Positions 53,118-61,965 of a stretch of DNA of 64,000 nt are shown here, piece by piece. The DNA comes from Thermogemmatispora onikobensis (GTDB lineage: Bacteria; Chloroflexota; Ktedonobacteria; Ktedonobacterales; Ktedonobacteraceae), in contig NZ_BDGT01000016.1 of the NCBI RefSeq assembly GCF_001748285.1, positions 35,542 to 99,541 on the forward strand, read 5' to 3'. Under the pieces are notes generated by a model that was not told where the DNA came from, made no database searches, and saw nothing but the letters and a program-made list of their open reading frames with translations. Numbering within the stretch: position 1 is the first letter of the stretch; every line of letters begins with the position of its first letter. Position numbers and translations under genes: made by a program.

Positions 53118-53514
53118 ACAGATACTCCTTACAGGGGCGGAGATCCGAGGACAGTCGCGCCATCTGGGTGACAGACAACAGGTCTGATAGTGCTGTATGC
53201 CTCATCTTACTGCTCATGAGAGGGCCTGTCAATCTGTATCAAGCCAGTTCCATCTTTGCCTTGACAGCGGTGTGAGGCATCGGGTAGTCTTGAGGCAGAC
53301 AGACAAGCAAGCAAAGCTGAGCCAGACAGACGATCGAGTTGCAGCCAGCGCAGGGTCGGCAGAAAGAGAGCAACGAAGGCTTGAGCTGTCTTTCCTGCGT
53401 CAGGCTGGTCCTGCCAGGCGGTTCTATCCTCATCTCGGGCCTGCTGCTGCCGTAGCCGAGAGCGGCTCGGCAATGTTCTCGTAGCGCCTTGCTTCCAGTC
53501 AGAGGGAGGTGGCC
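53118..53514. other. Divergent intergenic region upstream of the E1 genes
   Basis: About 397 bases between divergent genes. Contains GACA/CAAG short tandem units near 53300-53315. No clear promoter. Confidence 0.35.
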
Positions 53515-54552
53515 ATGATTAAGCCTGAACCCAGCCCGCAGGACCTGCAGTATCTTGTTGCGCAGGCGGAGCTGGACGCGGACCAGTTACGGCGGGCCTA
53601 TCGACAGCTCTGCCTGATTCGCTCCTTCGAAAATCTCATCGCCGATCGCTACTACATCGGCAAAGCGCCCGAGTTCAACATGGCGGCGGGACCAATCCGG
53701 GGTGAAATGCACCTGGCCGTTGGCCAGGAGGCGGTAGCGGTAGGGGTTTGCTCTCTGCTCGAGGAGAGTGACGCGGTGGTCAGTACCCATCGGCCTCACC
53801 ATCACGCTTTGGCCAAAGGGGTCGAGCCAAAGAAGCTGGCGGCTGAAATCTTTGGCAAAGCCAGCGGCCTCTGCCACGGCAAGGGTGGCCATATGCATCT
53901 CTTCGACACAAGCAAGCACTTCTCCTGCAGCGGCATCGTGGGAGCCTCCTTTCCCCAGGCAGCGGGTGCCGCTTTTGCCTTCCGCAAGCTCGGTCAGCGC
54001 CAGGTAGCTGTTGCCTTCGCCGGCGAGGGGGCTGCCAATCATGGGACGTTTGCCGAGACGTTGAACGTGGCCGGCCTCTTCCAATTGCCCCTGGTGGTGG
54101 TCATCGAGGACAACCTCTACGCGGACTCGACGCCAAAGTGGGCCGCTCTCTCCACGGTTCACCACTTTCAGCGGGCCCAGAGCTTCAATGTCCCCTCCTA
54201 TGTCGTCGATGGCATGGACCTCATCGATGTCTACCGCGTGGCCAAGCTGGTGATCGAGCGAGCGCGCAACGGCATGGGGCCAGCCCTCATTGAGGCGGTT
54301 TGCTATCGCTACCGCGGCCACTTTGAGGGAGATGCCGAGGAGTATCGGACGCGCGAGGAGGTTGAACGCTGGCGGGCTCTCGATCCCATTCCGCGCCTGG
54401 GTGAGCGCCTCAAGGTGCTTGGCTGGGCCGATGAGGCGACGCTCAACCGCCTGCGGGATGAAGCCCAGCAGGAGGCGGAAGCGGCAATCCAGTTTGCAGA
54501 GAGCAGTCCATTACCGGAGCCGCAGGAGGCTCTGAGGGGGGTCTTCCAATGA
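53515..54552 (+). CDS. Pyruvate/2-oxoacid dehydrogenase E1 component, alpha subunit
   Basis: A 345-residue ThDP-dependent subunit. It shows EMHLAVGQEAVAVG, HRPHHHALAKG, GKGGHMHLF and the ThDP-binding motif FAGEGAANHGTFAETLN, then NLYADSTP and YRYRGHFEGD. The motif set fits the acetoin/pyruvate type of E1. GGGAGG lies 5 nt before the ATG. It is coupled to the beta subunit by an ATGA overlap. E2 and E3 genes are not in this window. Confidence 0.92.
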   Translation: MIKPEPSPQDLQYLVAQAELDADQLRRAYRQLCLIRSFENLIADRYYIGKAPEFNMAAGPIRGEMHLAVGQEAVAVGVCSLLEESDAVVSTHRPHHHALAKGVEPKKLAAEIFGKASGLCHGKGGHMHLFDTSKHFSCSGIVGASFPQAAGAAFAFRKLGQRQVAVAFAGEGAANHGTFAETLNVAGLFQLPLVVVIEDNLYADSTPKWAALSTVHHFQRAQSFNVPSYVVDGMDLIDVYRVAKLVIERARNGMGPALIEAVCYRYRGHFEGDAEEYRTREEVERWRALDPIPRLGERLKVLGWADEATLNRLRDEAQQEAEAAIQFAESSPLPEPQEALRGVFQ

Positions 54553-55565
54553 GAAAGCTCAAGGGGCTGGCTTTTGCCATTGCTGAGGCTATTGATCAAG
54601 AGATGGCTCACAACGAGCGCCTGGTGGTCTTGGGGGAAGATGTCACCTACTGGGGAGCCGTCTTCGGCTTTACGATGGGTCTTTTTCCGAAGTATGGGCG
54701 CGAGCGAGTGGTGGACACGCCGATCACCGAGCAGACCTTTATGGGGATGGCCGTCGGAGCGGCCTCGGTTGGCCTCCATCCGGTGGTCTCGCTGATGTTC
54801 GTCGATTTCTGCGGGGCTGGCTTCGACCAGATGTTTAACCACATGGCCAAAAACCACTACATGTCGGGGGGCCAGTTACCGATGCCCGTGACGGTCATCA
54901 CCGCCATTGGCGGTGGTTATGGCGATGCCGCCCAGCATTCACAGGTCCTCTATGGTCTCTTCGCCCATCTGCCAGGCTTCAAGATCGTGGTGCCCGCCAC
55001 GGCCTACGACGCCAAAGGTCTGACGGTACGCGCGCTGGCAGACCCCAATCCGGTCATTATCTTCGGCCACAAACTGCTAACGGGGCTGCCTTTCCTGCCG
55101 TTCGAGGGCGAAGAGGAGGAAGTGCCCGAGGAGCGCTACACCCTGGAATTTGGGCAGGCGGCTGTTCGCCGTCAGGGGCGGGACCTGACTATCGTCGCTG
55201 CTGGCCTGATGGTTCCTCGCAGCCTGCAAGCTGCCGAGCGGTTGGCGCAAGAAGGCATCTCAGCGGAGGTTATTGACCTGCGGACTTTGGTGCCGCTAGA
55301 CGAGACCACGCTGGTCGCCTCGGCTCGTAAGACTGGCCGGGTGCTGATTGTGGACGAGGATTACATGAGCTACGGGCTGAGCGGTGAGGTGGCTTTCCGC
55401 ATTCAGGCTGGCGCGCTTGGCTCTCTGAAGGCCCCAATCCAACGGCTGGCAGTGCCCGATGTGCCGATTCCCTTCTCAGAGCCCTTGGAGAGCGCTGTCA
55501 TTCCCAGTGTCCAGCGCATCTACGAGGCCGCTCGTAGCCTCGTTGGGGTTCAGGCGCTCGCTTAA
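54549..55565 (+). CDS. Pyruvate/2-oxoacid dehydrogenase E1 component, beta subunit
   Basis: A 338-residue subunit, the usual length. It shows LAFAIAEAIDQEMAHNERLVVLGEDV, DTPITEQTFMGMAVGAA and GLHPVVSLMFVDF, and a C-terminal transketolase domain (LIVDEDYMSYGLSGEVAFRI). It forms the E1 tetramer with the preceding alpha subunit and decarboxylates a 2-oxoacid. The ATG overlaps the alpha stop codon. Confidence 0.93.
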   Translation: MRKLKGLAFAIAEAIDQEMAHNERLVVLGEDVTYWGAVFGFTMGLFPKYGRERVVDTPITEQTFMGMAVGAASVGLHPVVSLMFVDFCGAGFDQMFNHMAKNHYMSGGQLPMPVTVITAIGGGYGDAAQHSQVLYGLFAHLPGFKIVVPATAYDAKGLTVRALADPNPVIIFGHKLLTGLPFLPFEGEEEEVPEERYTLEFGQAAVRRQGRDLTIVAAGLMVPRSLQAAERLAQEGISAEVIDLRTLVPLDETTLVASARKTGRVLIVDEDYMSYGLSGEVAFRIQAGALGSLKAPIQRLAVPDVPIPFSEPLESAVIPSVQRIYEAARSLVGVQALA

Positions 55566-55966
55566 GTGAAGGTCAGGAGCACGGCGCGCATCGCTGACAC
55601 TCGCCTGGGAACAGAAGGCAGACGAGGCTGATCGACGGCTGGTTGACTGGTTGCTGGTGGCCTCAGCCTCGCCTGCTGGAAGGGAGAGGGAAGCTTGCAC
55701 CTCTCAGCTCCCCCTGCTATACTGAGCAAAAGCCGATGGGCAGGTCCCGTCAGCCAGGAGGCAGCCGTTTCTTGCGAGAGTGTAACCTGGTGAGAGGCTG
55801 GCCTGTCTGGCCCGACCTCCTGGTCCTGGCTGCGTCCCGCTTGTTGCCCCAAACGGCGGCAGCGGGTCGTCTGATCTGGTAGAGGGAGGGATGGCAGCGG
55901 CCATGAGCGGGCGGACTGACGCGGAGTAGAGTAAAGCAAGTAACAGGTAAAGAGCAACGAAACCGT
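55566..55966 (+). other. Intergenic region with the SprT promoter
   Basis: About 401 bases. The promoter is at 55695-55723. The rest, including the leader of about 240 nt, has no recognised feature. Confidence 0.5.
55695..55723 (+). promoter_or_regulatory. Promoter of the SprT-like gene
   Basis: TTGCAC, a 17-nt spacer and TATACT with the TGC of an extended -10. It lies about 245 nt before the gene. Confidence 0.6.
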
Positions 55967-56737
55967 ATGGCTGCGAGACACAAACCCGGCCTGCCGGCTC
56001 TTCCACCGGTACAGGCCGGCCCTATTCTACATGCCACCCCACTGGTGGAGCGCTGGTTTTGGCACTACTGGCAGCGGTTAGGGCTGCCAGAGAGCGAGCT
56101 GGCACTGTTGGCCCTGACCCAGGATCGTCGTGAATATCAGTGCTGGACAGGCAAGCGACTCAATTTCATGGTGCTCGGCTGCTACTGCTACGTACAGCTC
56201 GGTGGGAAGATCAGTTCTTCGGTAGCCGATCGGGTCAGTCGCAAGCCGGGTCAGCCGGAGAGTGGGCGAGCCAGTCCAATGCTGCCGCTGCCGGGCTTCA
56301 GCGAAAGGGCAGTGTCTCGCTCAGCCTCTGCCGTAGGCGGGGAGGTAGCGCGCCATCGGCACTGCATTTTCATTGAACCGGATATGCAGCCGCGTTCCAT
56401 CGAGGTCACGGTAGCGCATGAGCTGATCCACCTTGCTGACCGGGTGCGAGGTACTCCACGACGCCATCGTCATCACGGCTATGATTCCATCGCCGCCGAC
56501 GAGGCCGCTATTACCGGCTATGATCTGGAAGAGCTGCGGCGGCTGCTTCACGAAGAGAGCGCCCGTCGCGAGCAGCTGCGACGGGCGCGAGCGCCTCTGC
56601 GTTACATCTATGTCTGTCCCAACTGCGGTAAGGAATACCCGCGAGCACGCCGCTACAGTCGTCCTGTTTCCTGCAGCCTCTGTGACAAAACCTATAACCC
56701 ACGCTACCGACTCCTGCTAGCCCGTGAGCTGCTCTAA
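55967..56737 (+). CDS. SprT-like zinc metalloprotease
   Basis: A 256-residue protein with the zinc-protease motif VTVAHELIHLAD and a later H in HRHHGYDS. The C-terminal zinc ribbon is CPNCGKEY...CSLCDKTYNP. SprT proteins resemble the Spartan-type proteases that cut DNA-protein crosslinks; in bacteria the role is poorly known. The first 100 residues are not conserved in an obvious way. The exact start is uncertain. Confidence 0.8.
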   Translation: MAARHKPGLPALPPVQAGPILHATPLVERWFWHYWQRLGLPESELALLALTQDRREYQCWTGKRLNFMVLGCYCYVQLGGKISSSVADRVSRKPGQPESGRASPMLPLPGFSERAVSRSASAVGGEVARHRHCIFIEPDMQPRSIEVTVAHELIHLADRVRGTPRRHRHHGYDSIAADEAAITGYDLEELRRLLHEESARREQLRRARAPLRYIYVCPNCGKEYPRARRYSRPVSCSLCDKTYNPRYRLLLARELL

Positions 56738-56815
56738 GAAGCACGAAGCGGAGCTGAGTTGTCTTGTCTGAGCTGGGTCAGGTGGACGACGGCAAACGGC
56801 AAAGCCGTCGGCGAC

Positions 56816-57892
56816 CTACTTGGCGTAGCTGTGCAAGCTCGGCACCAGGAAACTCACCCCGTAGTAAGTAAAGAGCGTGGCAGCGAAGCCGATGACCAGC
56901 AGCCAGCCGATGCGCTTGCCGCGCCAGCCACGGATACCGCGGGCATGCAAATAGACGGCGTAGATCAACCAGGTGATCAGCGCTGAAGTTTCCTTGGGGT
57001 CCCAGCTCCAGAAATGGCCCCAGGCATAATTTGCCCAGTAGGCACCCAGGATCAGGTTGAGGGCCAGCAAGGGGAAGCCAATGATCACCGCCTTGTAGCC
57101 CAGCTCATCGGCAGCCTCTGCCGAGGGCAGCCAGGCGATTCGCTGACCACTTCCACCCTGGAGCAGGATAATCAGGCCGGTCCCGAAGGCCACGCTGAAG
57201 AGCGCATAGGCAAAGATAGCCATCGAGACGTGCAGCGTCAGAATGGGCTGGTCCTGCAGCGCTGGAATCAGCTGGGCCGAGCCAGTGATCAGATTGTAGG
57301 TGGTACCCACATAGATGGCGATGACCAGCGTCACCACCGAGAGCAGGCAAACGTAGAGACCCCAGGCGCGCACACGCTCGTGGAAACGCGCCTCGAATAG
57401 CAGATAGCTGAGCAGCAGAGCCGCCGTAAAGCTGACACTGAACTCGAAGAGATTGCTCCAGGGGGCGTGCCCCGTCACAATCGTACGCAGCACCTGCGAA
57501 AGGATCAGGGTCAGTGCCGCGAACCAGCCAACTGTCGTGCCGATGCGTCCAACGGCGATCAGGCTGCGGTTCAGCGGAATGGGTTGCTCTCCATCGGGCT
57601 GCTCGTTAAGAATGACTTCGCTGCGCACCAGGGTGGCAACCCCTCCCTCGCTACCGGCGGCAACAGCAGCTGCCCGCTTGCTGCCCTGTGCCAGCTTGCC
57701 TTTGCCGCGCTGGCGTTGCTCCTCGCTGGCGACCTGCCTGGCCAGGCGCGCGGTGCCGATGGTATACCAGAGATAGGCCGCCGTCATGACGCCGATCATA
57801 CAGAGGCCAGTAGTAAAAAGATACTTGGACAGGGTCGCCAGTCCCTGCAGGGCCGCGGTGCCGCTACTGGCCGTCACCATGAAAAGCTGCAT
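56816..57892 (-). CDS. CcsA/ResC-type cytochrome c assembly protein
   Basis: A 358-residue membrane protein with about eight hydrophobic segments. The WWD-type heme motif is WGHFWSWDPKETSALITW, and His residues occur in HVSMAIFAYA and SLHSYAK. It matches CcsA (ResC) of System II cytochrome c synthesis, which pairs with CcsB/ResB (Ccs1). No ResB gene is adjacent. The start is the ATG 6 nt after GAGG. The genome thus encodes this protein besides the complete System I cluster. Confidence 0.9.
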   Translation of the reverse strand: MQLFMVTASSGTAALQGLATLSKYLFTTGLCMIGVMTAAYLWYTIGTARLARQVASEEQRQRGKGKLAQGSKRAAAVAAGSEGGVATLVRSEVILNEQPDGEQPIPLNRSLIAVGRIGTTVGWFAALTLILSQVLRTIVTGHAPWSNLFEFSVSFTAALLLSYLLFEARFHERVRAWGLYVCLLSVVTLVIAIYVGTTYNLITGSAQLIPALQDQPILTLHVSMAIFAYALFSVAFGTGLIILLQGGSGQRIAWLPSAEAADELGYKAVIIGFPLLALNLILGAYWANYAWGHFWSWDPKETSALITWLIYAVYLHARGIRGWRGKRIGWLLVIGFAATLFTYYGVSFLVPSLHSYAK

Positions 57893-58155
57893 CACTAACC
57901 TCATTGATCATGTCATATCAGGACTGCCAGGCTCATTCTATTCGTCTCGCTTGCCACTCCTTTCGCGCATCAGAGGCGCGGAAGGAGGAGAGGTCAACGG
58001 AAGGTTTGGATCTGGTTATTAGAGATAGTAGCATAGCTGAGGAGGGGCGTCAAATGAAAGAGCGCGGTGCCGAGAATGCCTGACGTATCAGAAAGCGCGA
58101 GGCTGCTGGCTGGTAAAGGTCCTGGAAGAGGCAGGGAGTGCTATCGCTCTGCTTT

Positions 58156-58719
58156 CTATGAAGATGTGCCCACGAGGCGGTAGTCGTGTTGCAGCTCTTG
58201 CAGCCAGGCGATGAGGGCGCGTGTCTGATGAATGCGGCTGCGTAGCACCACTCGGTCGAAGAAGGTCAGATCCTGAGCGGGCGCGAGTTGTTCCTGGCCC
58301 CCCTGCAACCCTTCGAGGTGGCGCAGGAATTCCTGGCAGGCAGCAATCTGGCGCTCGATCAGGGGCGGCATCTCGGTGGGGAGCACGTGCCGGATAAAGT
58401 AGAGCTTCAGCAAGAACAGGATGCGGATATCGCGCGGGCGCTCGACCGGTTCCGTCAACCAATGCCGAAAGGAGTCTCTGCCAGCAGGAGTCAGATGAAA
58501 GACTTTCCGTGGCGGACGCGAGCCTTGCGGCTCCAGCTGCGCAACAATGTAGTTGAGCCGCTCCAGCTTCTTGAGGAACGCATACATCTGGCTCATTTCC
58601 AGATGGACAATCTGGCCCAGGGTACCACCCTGGAAATGCTGGAACATCTCGTAGCCATGCATGGGGCGCGCCTCCAGCAGCCCCAGAATGGCATATTCGG
58701 CAGGCTCGCTGACGTGCAT
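58156..58719 (-). CDS. PadR-family transcriptional regulator
   Basis: A 187-residue regulator. The N-terminal winged helix has AEYAILGLLEARPMHGYEMF and LEMSQMYAFLKKLERLNYI, then RKVFHLTPAGRDSFRHWL. The C-terminal helical dimerisation domain (about residues 95-180) follows. GGAG lies 6 nt before the ATG. The target is unknown. It stands alone, with DedA and TerC genes upstream in the same direction. Confidence 0.9.
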   Translation of the reverse strand: MHVSEPAEYAILGLLEARPMHGYEMFQHFQGGTLGQIVHLEMSQMYAFLKKLERLNYIVAQLEPQGSRPPRKVFHLTPAGRDSFRHWLTEPVERPRDIRILFLLKLYFIRHVLPTEMPPLIERQIAACQEFLRHLEGLQGGQEQLAPAQDLTFFDRVVLRSRIHQTRALIAWLQELQHDYRLVGTSS

Positions 58720-58938
58720 ACACCGCTCCTCTCGTGCAACAACCCGGCTCCTGGCTGGCGCGGTCTGTGCTCTCATTATAGTCTACTCATAGAGACGCAG
58801 CAAGCCACCTCCGTAGCAAAGGACAACCCAACGGCAGCGACCTGCAGGCAGGAAGGAAGAGAGGAAGAGGGGACTGAGGGTCAGGGCAACGTTGCGCCAG
58901 TGAGGAGAGGGTGTTTTTCTTCGTCTGACCTGCTGGCC

Positions 58939-59622
58939 TTATTGCTGGGGGAGACCTGAGCGCGGACCTGGATGTCGATGGCGGCGCCGCCAGTGCTTGC
59001 GGCCCAGGCGCCAGGCGAGCCAGCTGATCGCGATGCCCGCCAGCAGCAAGCCGACGGCCCAGCCGCTTCCCTTGAGCAGCTGACTCAGCAGGGCGTACTC
59101 GCTGGCCAGCCAGTAGCCGAGGCCGCAGTAAAGCAGGCTCCACAGGCCGGCTGCAAGCAGTTCCCAGAGCAAGAAGCGCCGATAGCGCATGGCCAGCATT
59201 CCCGCGCTAAGAGCGGTCAGCGAGCGCATATGACCGACCAGATGAGAGAAGAGAATGGCCTTCCCACCGTGACGTTGCAGCCAGCGGCGGGCCAGGCGCA
59301 GGCGGGCGGTCAGTCGCCAGCGTCGATCAAGGTGGGCGGGCAGATGATGGAGCAAGGTCTGGGCGAGTAGCAGGCGCCCAATCAGATAATCGCAGTGATA
59401 GCCGAGCACGGTGCCCAGCCAGACGCAGAGGAAAACGCCCACGATATCGAGCTGGCCTTGTCGCGCCAGAAAGGCCGCCAGCAAAGCCAGAGAACCACCC
59501 GGCAAGAGGAGGCCCAGGAGGGCCGTATTCTCGGTGAAGGCGCCCAGCAGGGCCGCAGCATAGCCATACTGCTCATAGAATTGCTCTAGCCGGGCCAGCA
59601 CCCTATCGCTGAGATCGTTCAT
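58939..59622 (-). CDS. DedA-family membrane protein
   Basis: A 227-residue DedA/SNARE-associated membrane protein with about five hydrophobic segments. FTENTALLGLLLPGG and LGYHCDYLIGRLL match the family. DedA proteins are implicated in membrane homeostasis and lipid-carrier recycling. The ATG lies inside the end of the TerC gene (20-nt overlap), so they are coupled. Confidence 0.88.
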   Translation of the reverse strand: MNDLSDRVLARLEQFYEQYGYAAALLGAFTENTALLGLLLPGGSLALLAAFLARQGQLDIVGVFLCVWLGTVLGYHCDYLIGRLLLAQTLLHHLPAHLDRRWRLTARLRLARRWLQRHGGKAILFSHLVGHMRSLTALSAGMLAMRYRRFLLWELLAAGLWSLLYCGLGYWLASEYALLSQLLKGSGWAVGLLLAGIAISWLAWRLGRKHWRRRHRHPGPRSGLPQQ

Positions 59623-60439
59623 CGGGCTTTTTCCGCAACAAGGCCTCATCCCGGGTCCGAGCCGGGCCGGTAGCCGATGGTTGAGATTCTACGGGTGCCC
59701 CCGACGGTGCAGAGGAAAGGGAACGTGGTGGTTGCCGACGGGCGCGCAGGCGCAATGCGATATCGACGGCCAGCACCAGGCCCAGACAGAAGGCATAGAC
59801 CACATACTCGCTCCACCAGACCTGCTTCAGGAATGGCCCCAGGCGGAGATCGCTCAAGATCATATGGCCCGCCGTCCAACCGAGGACCAGCGCAGCCACA
59901 TCCAGTAACCAGGGCAAGCGCCCGATCAGCTCGGCGACCAGAGCGCTCCCGAAAAGCAGAATAAGCAAGCTGAGCAGAATGCCTGCCGCCAGCAAGAGCA
60001 AATTGCCGTGGGCCAAAGCGCCAACAGCGATCACATTGTCCAGGCTCATCGTGGCATCGGCGATCATGATGGTCAGCAGGGCCTGCCATAGCGAGGGGCC
60101 GCCCTCCCTGGATCTTCCACTGGCCTGGGTGGCACCATCGGCGCCAGCTGACTGGGCGCTCTCGGGATGATTGATGCGCTCCATCAGCAGATGAATCGCG
60201 ATGTAGAGAAGTACCGCTCCTCCGAACGCCTGCAGAAGCGGAAGTGTTAGCAGCAGCGTTGCCACGATCGCAAAGAGAATGCGCAAGACCACCGCGCCGC
60301 CGCCTCCGATGAGAATCGCCAGCCAGCGCTCTCGTCGTGGTAACCGGGCTGCAGCCGCGCCGATGACCAGGGCGTTATCGCCGCTGAGCACCAGATCGAC
60401 CAGAACAATGCCGCCAATAGCCCCAAGTAATTCCAGCAC
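59603..60439 (-). CDS. TerC-family membrane protein (YjbE-like)
   Basis: A 278-residue protein with about seven membrane segments. It has the TerC-family acidic motifs DLVLSGDNALVIG and DATMSLDNVIAVG in membrane helices. Family members are linked to manganese or calcium export or to metal loading of exported enzymes. The upstream region on this strand was inspected for the manganese riboswitch (yybP-ykoY) and no match could be made. Confidence 0.88.
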   Translation of the reverse strand: MLELLGAIGGIVLVDLVLSGDNALVIGAAAARLPRRERWLAILIGGGGAVVLRILFAIVATLLLTLPLLQAFGGAVLLYIAIHLLMERINHPESAQSAGADGATQASGRSREGGPSLWQALLTIMIADATMSLDNVIAVGALAHGNLLLLAAGILLSLLILLFGSALVAELIGRLPWLLDVAALVLGWTAGHMILSDLRLGPFLKQVWWSEYVVYAFCLGLVLAVDIALRLRARRQPPRSLSSAPSGAPVESQPSATGPARTRDEALLRKKPDERSQR

Positions 60440-60879
60440 CGTCTCTCTCTTTCCCCTCCTCCTGGCTGATATCGTCCCTCGCCTGCTTCCACGCCTGGAC
60501 TGAGCGGTTCCCTTCCTGGGCTGTGGCAGACACGCTAAGAGAGGGCCGGCTCAGGCGGCGAAGTTTCCGCGGCGAGGTTCCTAGTGAAAGTACGGTGGAC
60601 GCGCGCCACGAGTTATCAGCAATCCTACTGACAGCGGCGCAAAGGCAGATGTTACCTGAAAGTGGTGATCCTCTTCCCTTGTAATCGAGGGTCTCAACTG
60701 GCATTTTTAGCCGGTCTATGGTATGCTCTCTAGTGCTAAGACAAGTGCAGGTAGCTGTCAGTCAACCCATCGCTGCAGCAGAGCATGCAGTTACTTCTTG
60801 CATCCGGGCGCAGTGCTGTGTTACAATATCCGCATCTTTGTATTGCAAGACACGAACAAAAGTTCTAAGGGGCCTGTGC
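60440..60879. other. Divergent intergenic region before the TerC and glucosaminidase genes
   Basis: About 440 bases. The plus-strand promoter is at 60798-60827. The TerC side contains no recognised promoter or riboswitch. Confidence 0.5.
60798..60827 (+). promoter_or_regulatory. Promoter of the glucosaminidase-like gene
   Basis: TTGCAT, an 18-nt spacer and TACAAT with an extended TG. TGTGTTACAATAT is the same as before the penicillin-binding protein gene. The leader would be about 46 nt. Confidence 0.7.
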
Positions 60880-61794
60880 ATGGCTAACGGGAGCAGCTAC
60901 GGACGCAACAGCCGATCAGAGGATCAGCCAGTTTTATTTGTTCCCCCGCGGCGCAGGGCGACGCGCATCCTGCCAGCGGAGGGAAGCGGAGTGACGGAGC
61001 CGCCGCGTGTGAGAGGGCGGGCCTCCTCGTCGATCCCCGTGACCACCATTGAATTGCCGGAGAGTCGTCCTTCGGCGGGGGGATTCCTCGGGGCGCACAG
61101 GCACTGGCTGGGACCATTTTTGCTATGTCTGGGCACCGTTGTTCTCGGTCTCCTGGTCATGCTGAGCGCCGCCATTTACGAGCGGGGCGCCCATCTCGAC
61201 CTGGTAACGGTGCCTGGCCAGGTCTATCCCGTGCAGATTGGCGGCTCTTTCGATGCCTTCAACACCTGGGAAACCAGCACTGGCCCACTGCCACCCAAAC
61301 AAAGTATCCCCACCCATCCCGGTCCCTACTCGGTCCTGGGGAAGCCGACAATCACTGTCGACTTCATTAATAAGGTCCTTGCCGCTTATCACTCGCCGGC
61401 GGCTGGTAAAGGGCAGGCGCTCTATAACTATGGCGTACAGTATGGCATTGATCCGGTCTACGCGCTCGCCTTCTTTATGCATGAAAGCTCGTTTGGCACC
61501 CAGGGAGTGGCGCGTGAAACGAAGTCGCTCGGCAACCTCCGCTGTATTCCCACTCGTCCCTGTACCAGTCCTGACGGGCATGGTTTCGCTATTATGTACA
61601 GTTGGGAAGATGGCTTTCTCCAGTGGTACAAGCTAATTCGCAATCTCTATGTGGCCCAGTGGGGGCTGGTGACCATCGAGCAGATCATTCCAAAGTATGC
61701 TCCTGCAGCCGATCACAACGATGAGAAGGCTTATATTCGAGCAGTTGAGCATGCCGTCGATACCTGGCGTGCTGGCAGCATCTATGTGACCTGA
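60880..61794 (+). CDS. Membrane-anchored glucosaminidase-like wall hydrolase
   Basis: A 304-residue protein. A cytoplasmic Arg/Ser-rich N-terminus is followed by one TM helix at about residues 85-107 (LLCLGTVVLGLLVMLSAAIY). The C-terminal 150 residues form a glucosaminidase-like domain: YGVQYGIDPVYALAFFMHES with the likely catalytic Glu, GNLRCIP and EDGFLQWYKLI. It probably cleaves peptidoglycan glycan strands outside the membrane. AAGGGG lies about 9 nt before the ATG. It shares its promoter type with the penicillin-binding protein. Confidence 0.8.
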   Translation: MANGSSYGRNSRSEDQPVLFVPPRRRATRILPAEGSGVTEPPRVRGRASSSIPVTTIELPESRPSAGGFLGAHRHWLGPFLLCLGTVVLGLLVMLSAAIYERGAHLDLVTVPGQVYPVQIGGSFDAFNTWETSTGPLPPKQSIPTHPGPYSVLGKPTITVDFINKVLAAYHSPAAGKGQALYNYGVQYGIDPVYALAFFMHESSFGTQGVARETKSLGNLRCIPTRPCTSPDGHGFAIMYSWEDGFLQWYKLIRNLYVAQWGLVTIEQIIPKYAPAADHNDEKAYIRAVEHAVDTWRAGSIYVT

Positions 61795-61965
61795 AGCGTA
61801 GCCATCTGGCTGGCCTGGCTGCTTACCTCGCCGACCTGCCTGGCGGGGGCGGCCTGGGAAGTCTGCTCGGCCTGCCCTTTCCCTTGCCCAGAATGAGCAG
61901 GCTGAGCAGAGCGCCAAGGCAGGCTGAGCGCAGCTCACCCAACCCGCTTGCGCAGAGAGAGAACC

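Noticed and set aside
60440..60720. Manganese riboswitch (yybP-ykoY) before the TerC gene
   Set aside because: The conserved core could not be found on the minus strand.
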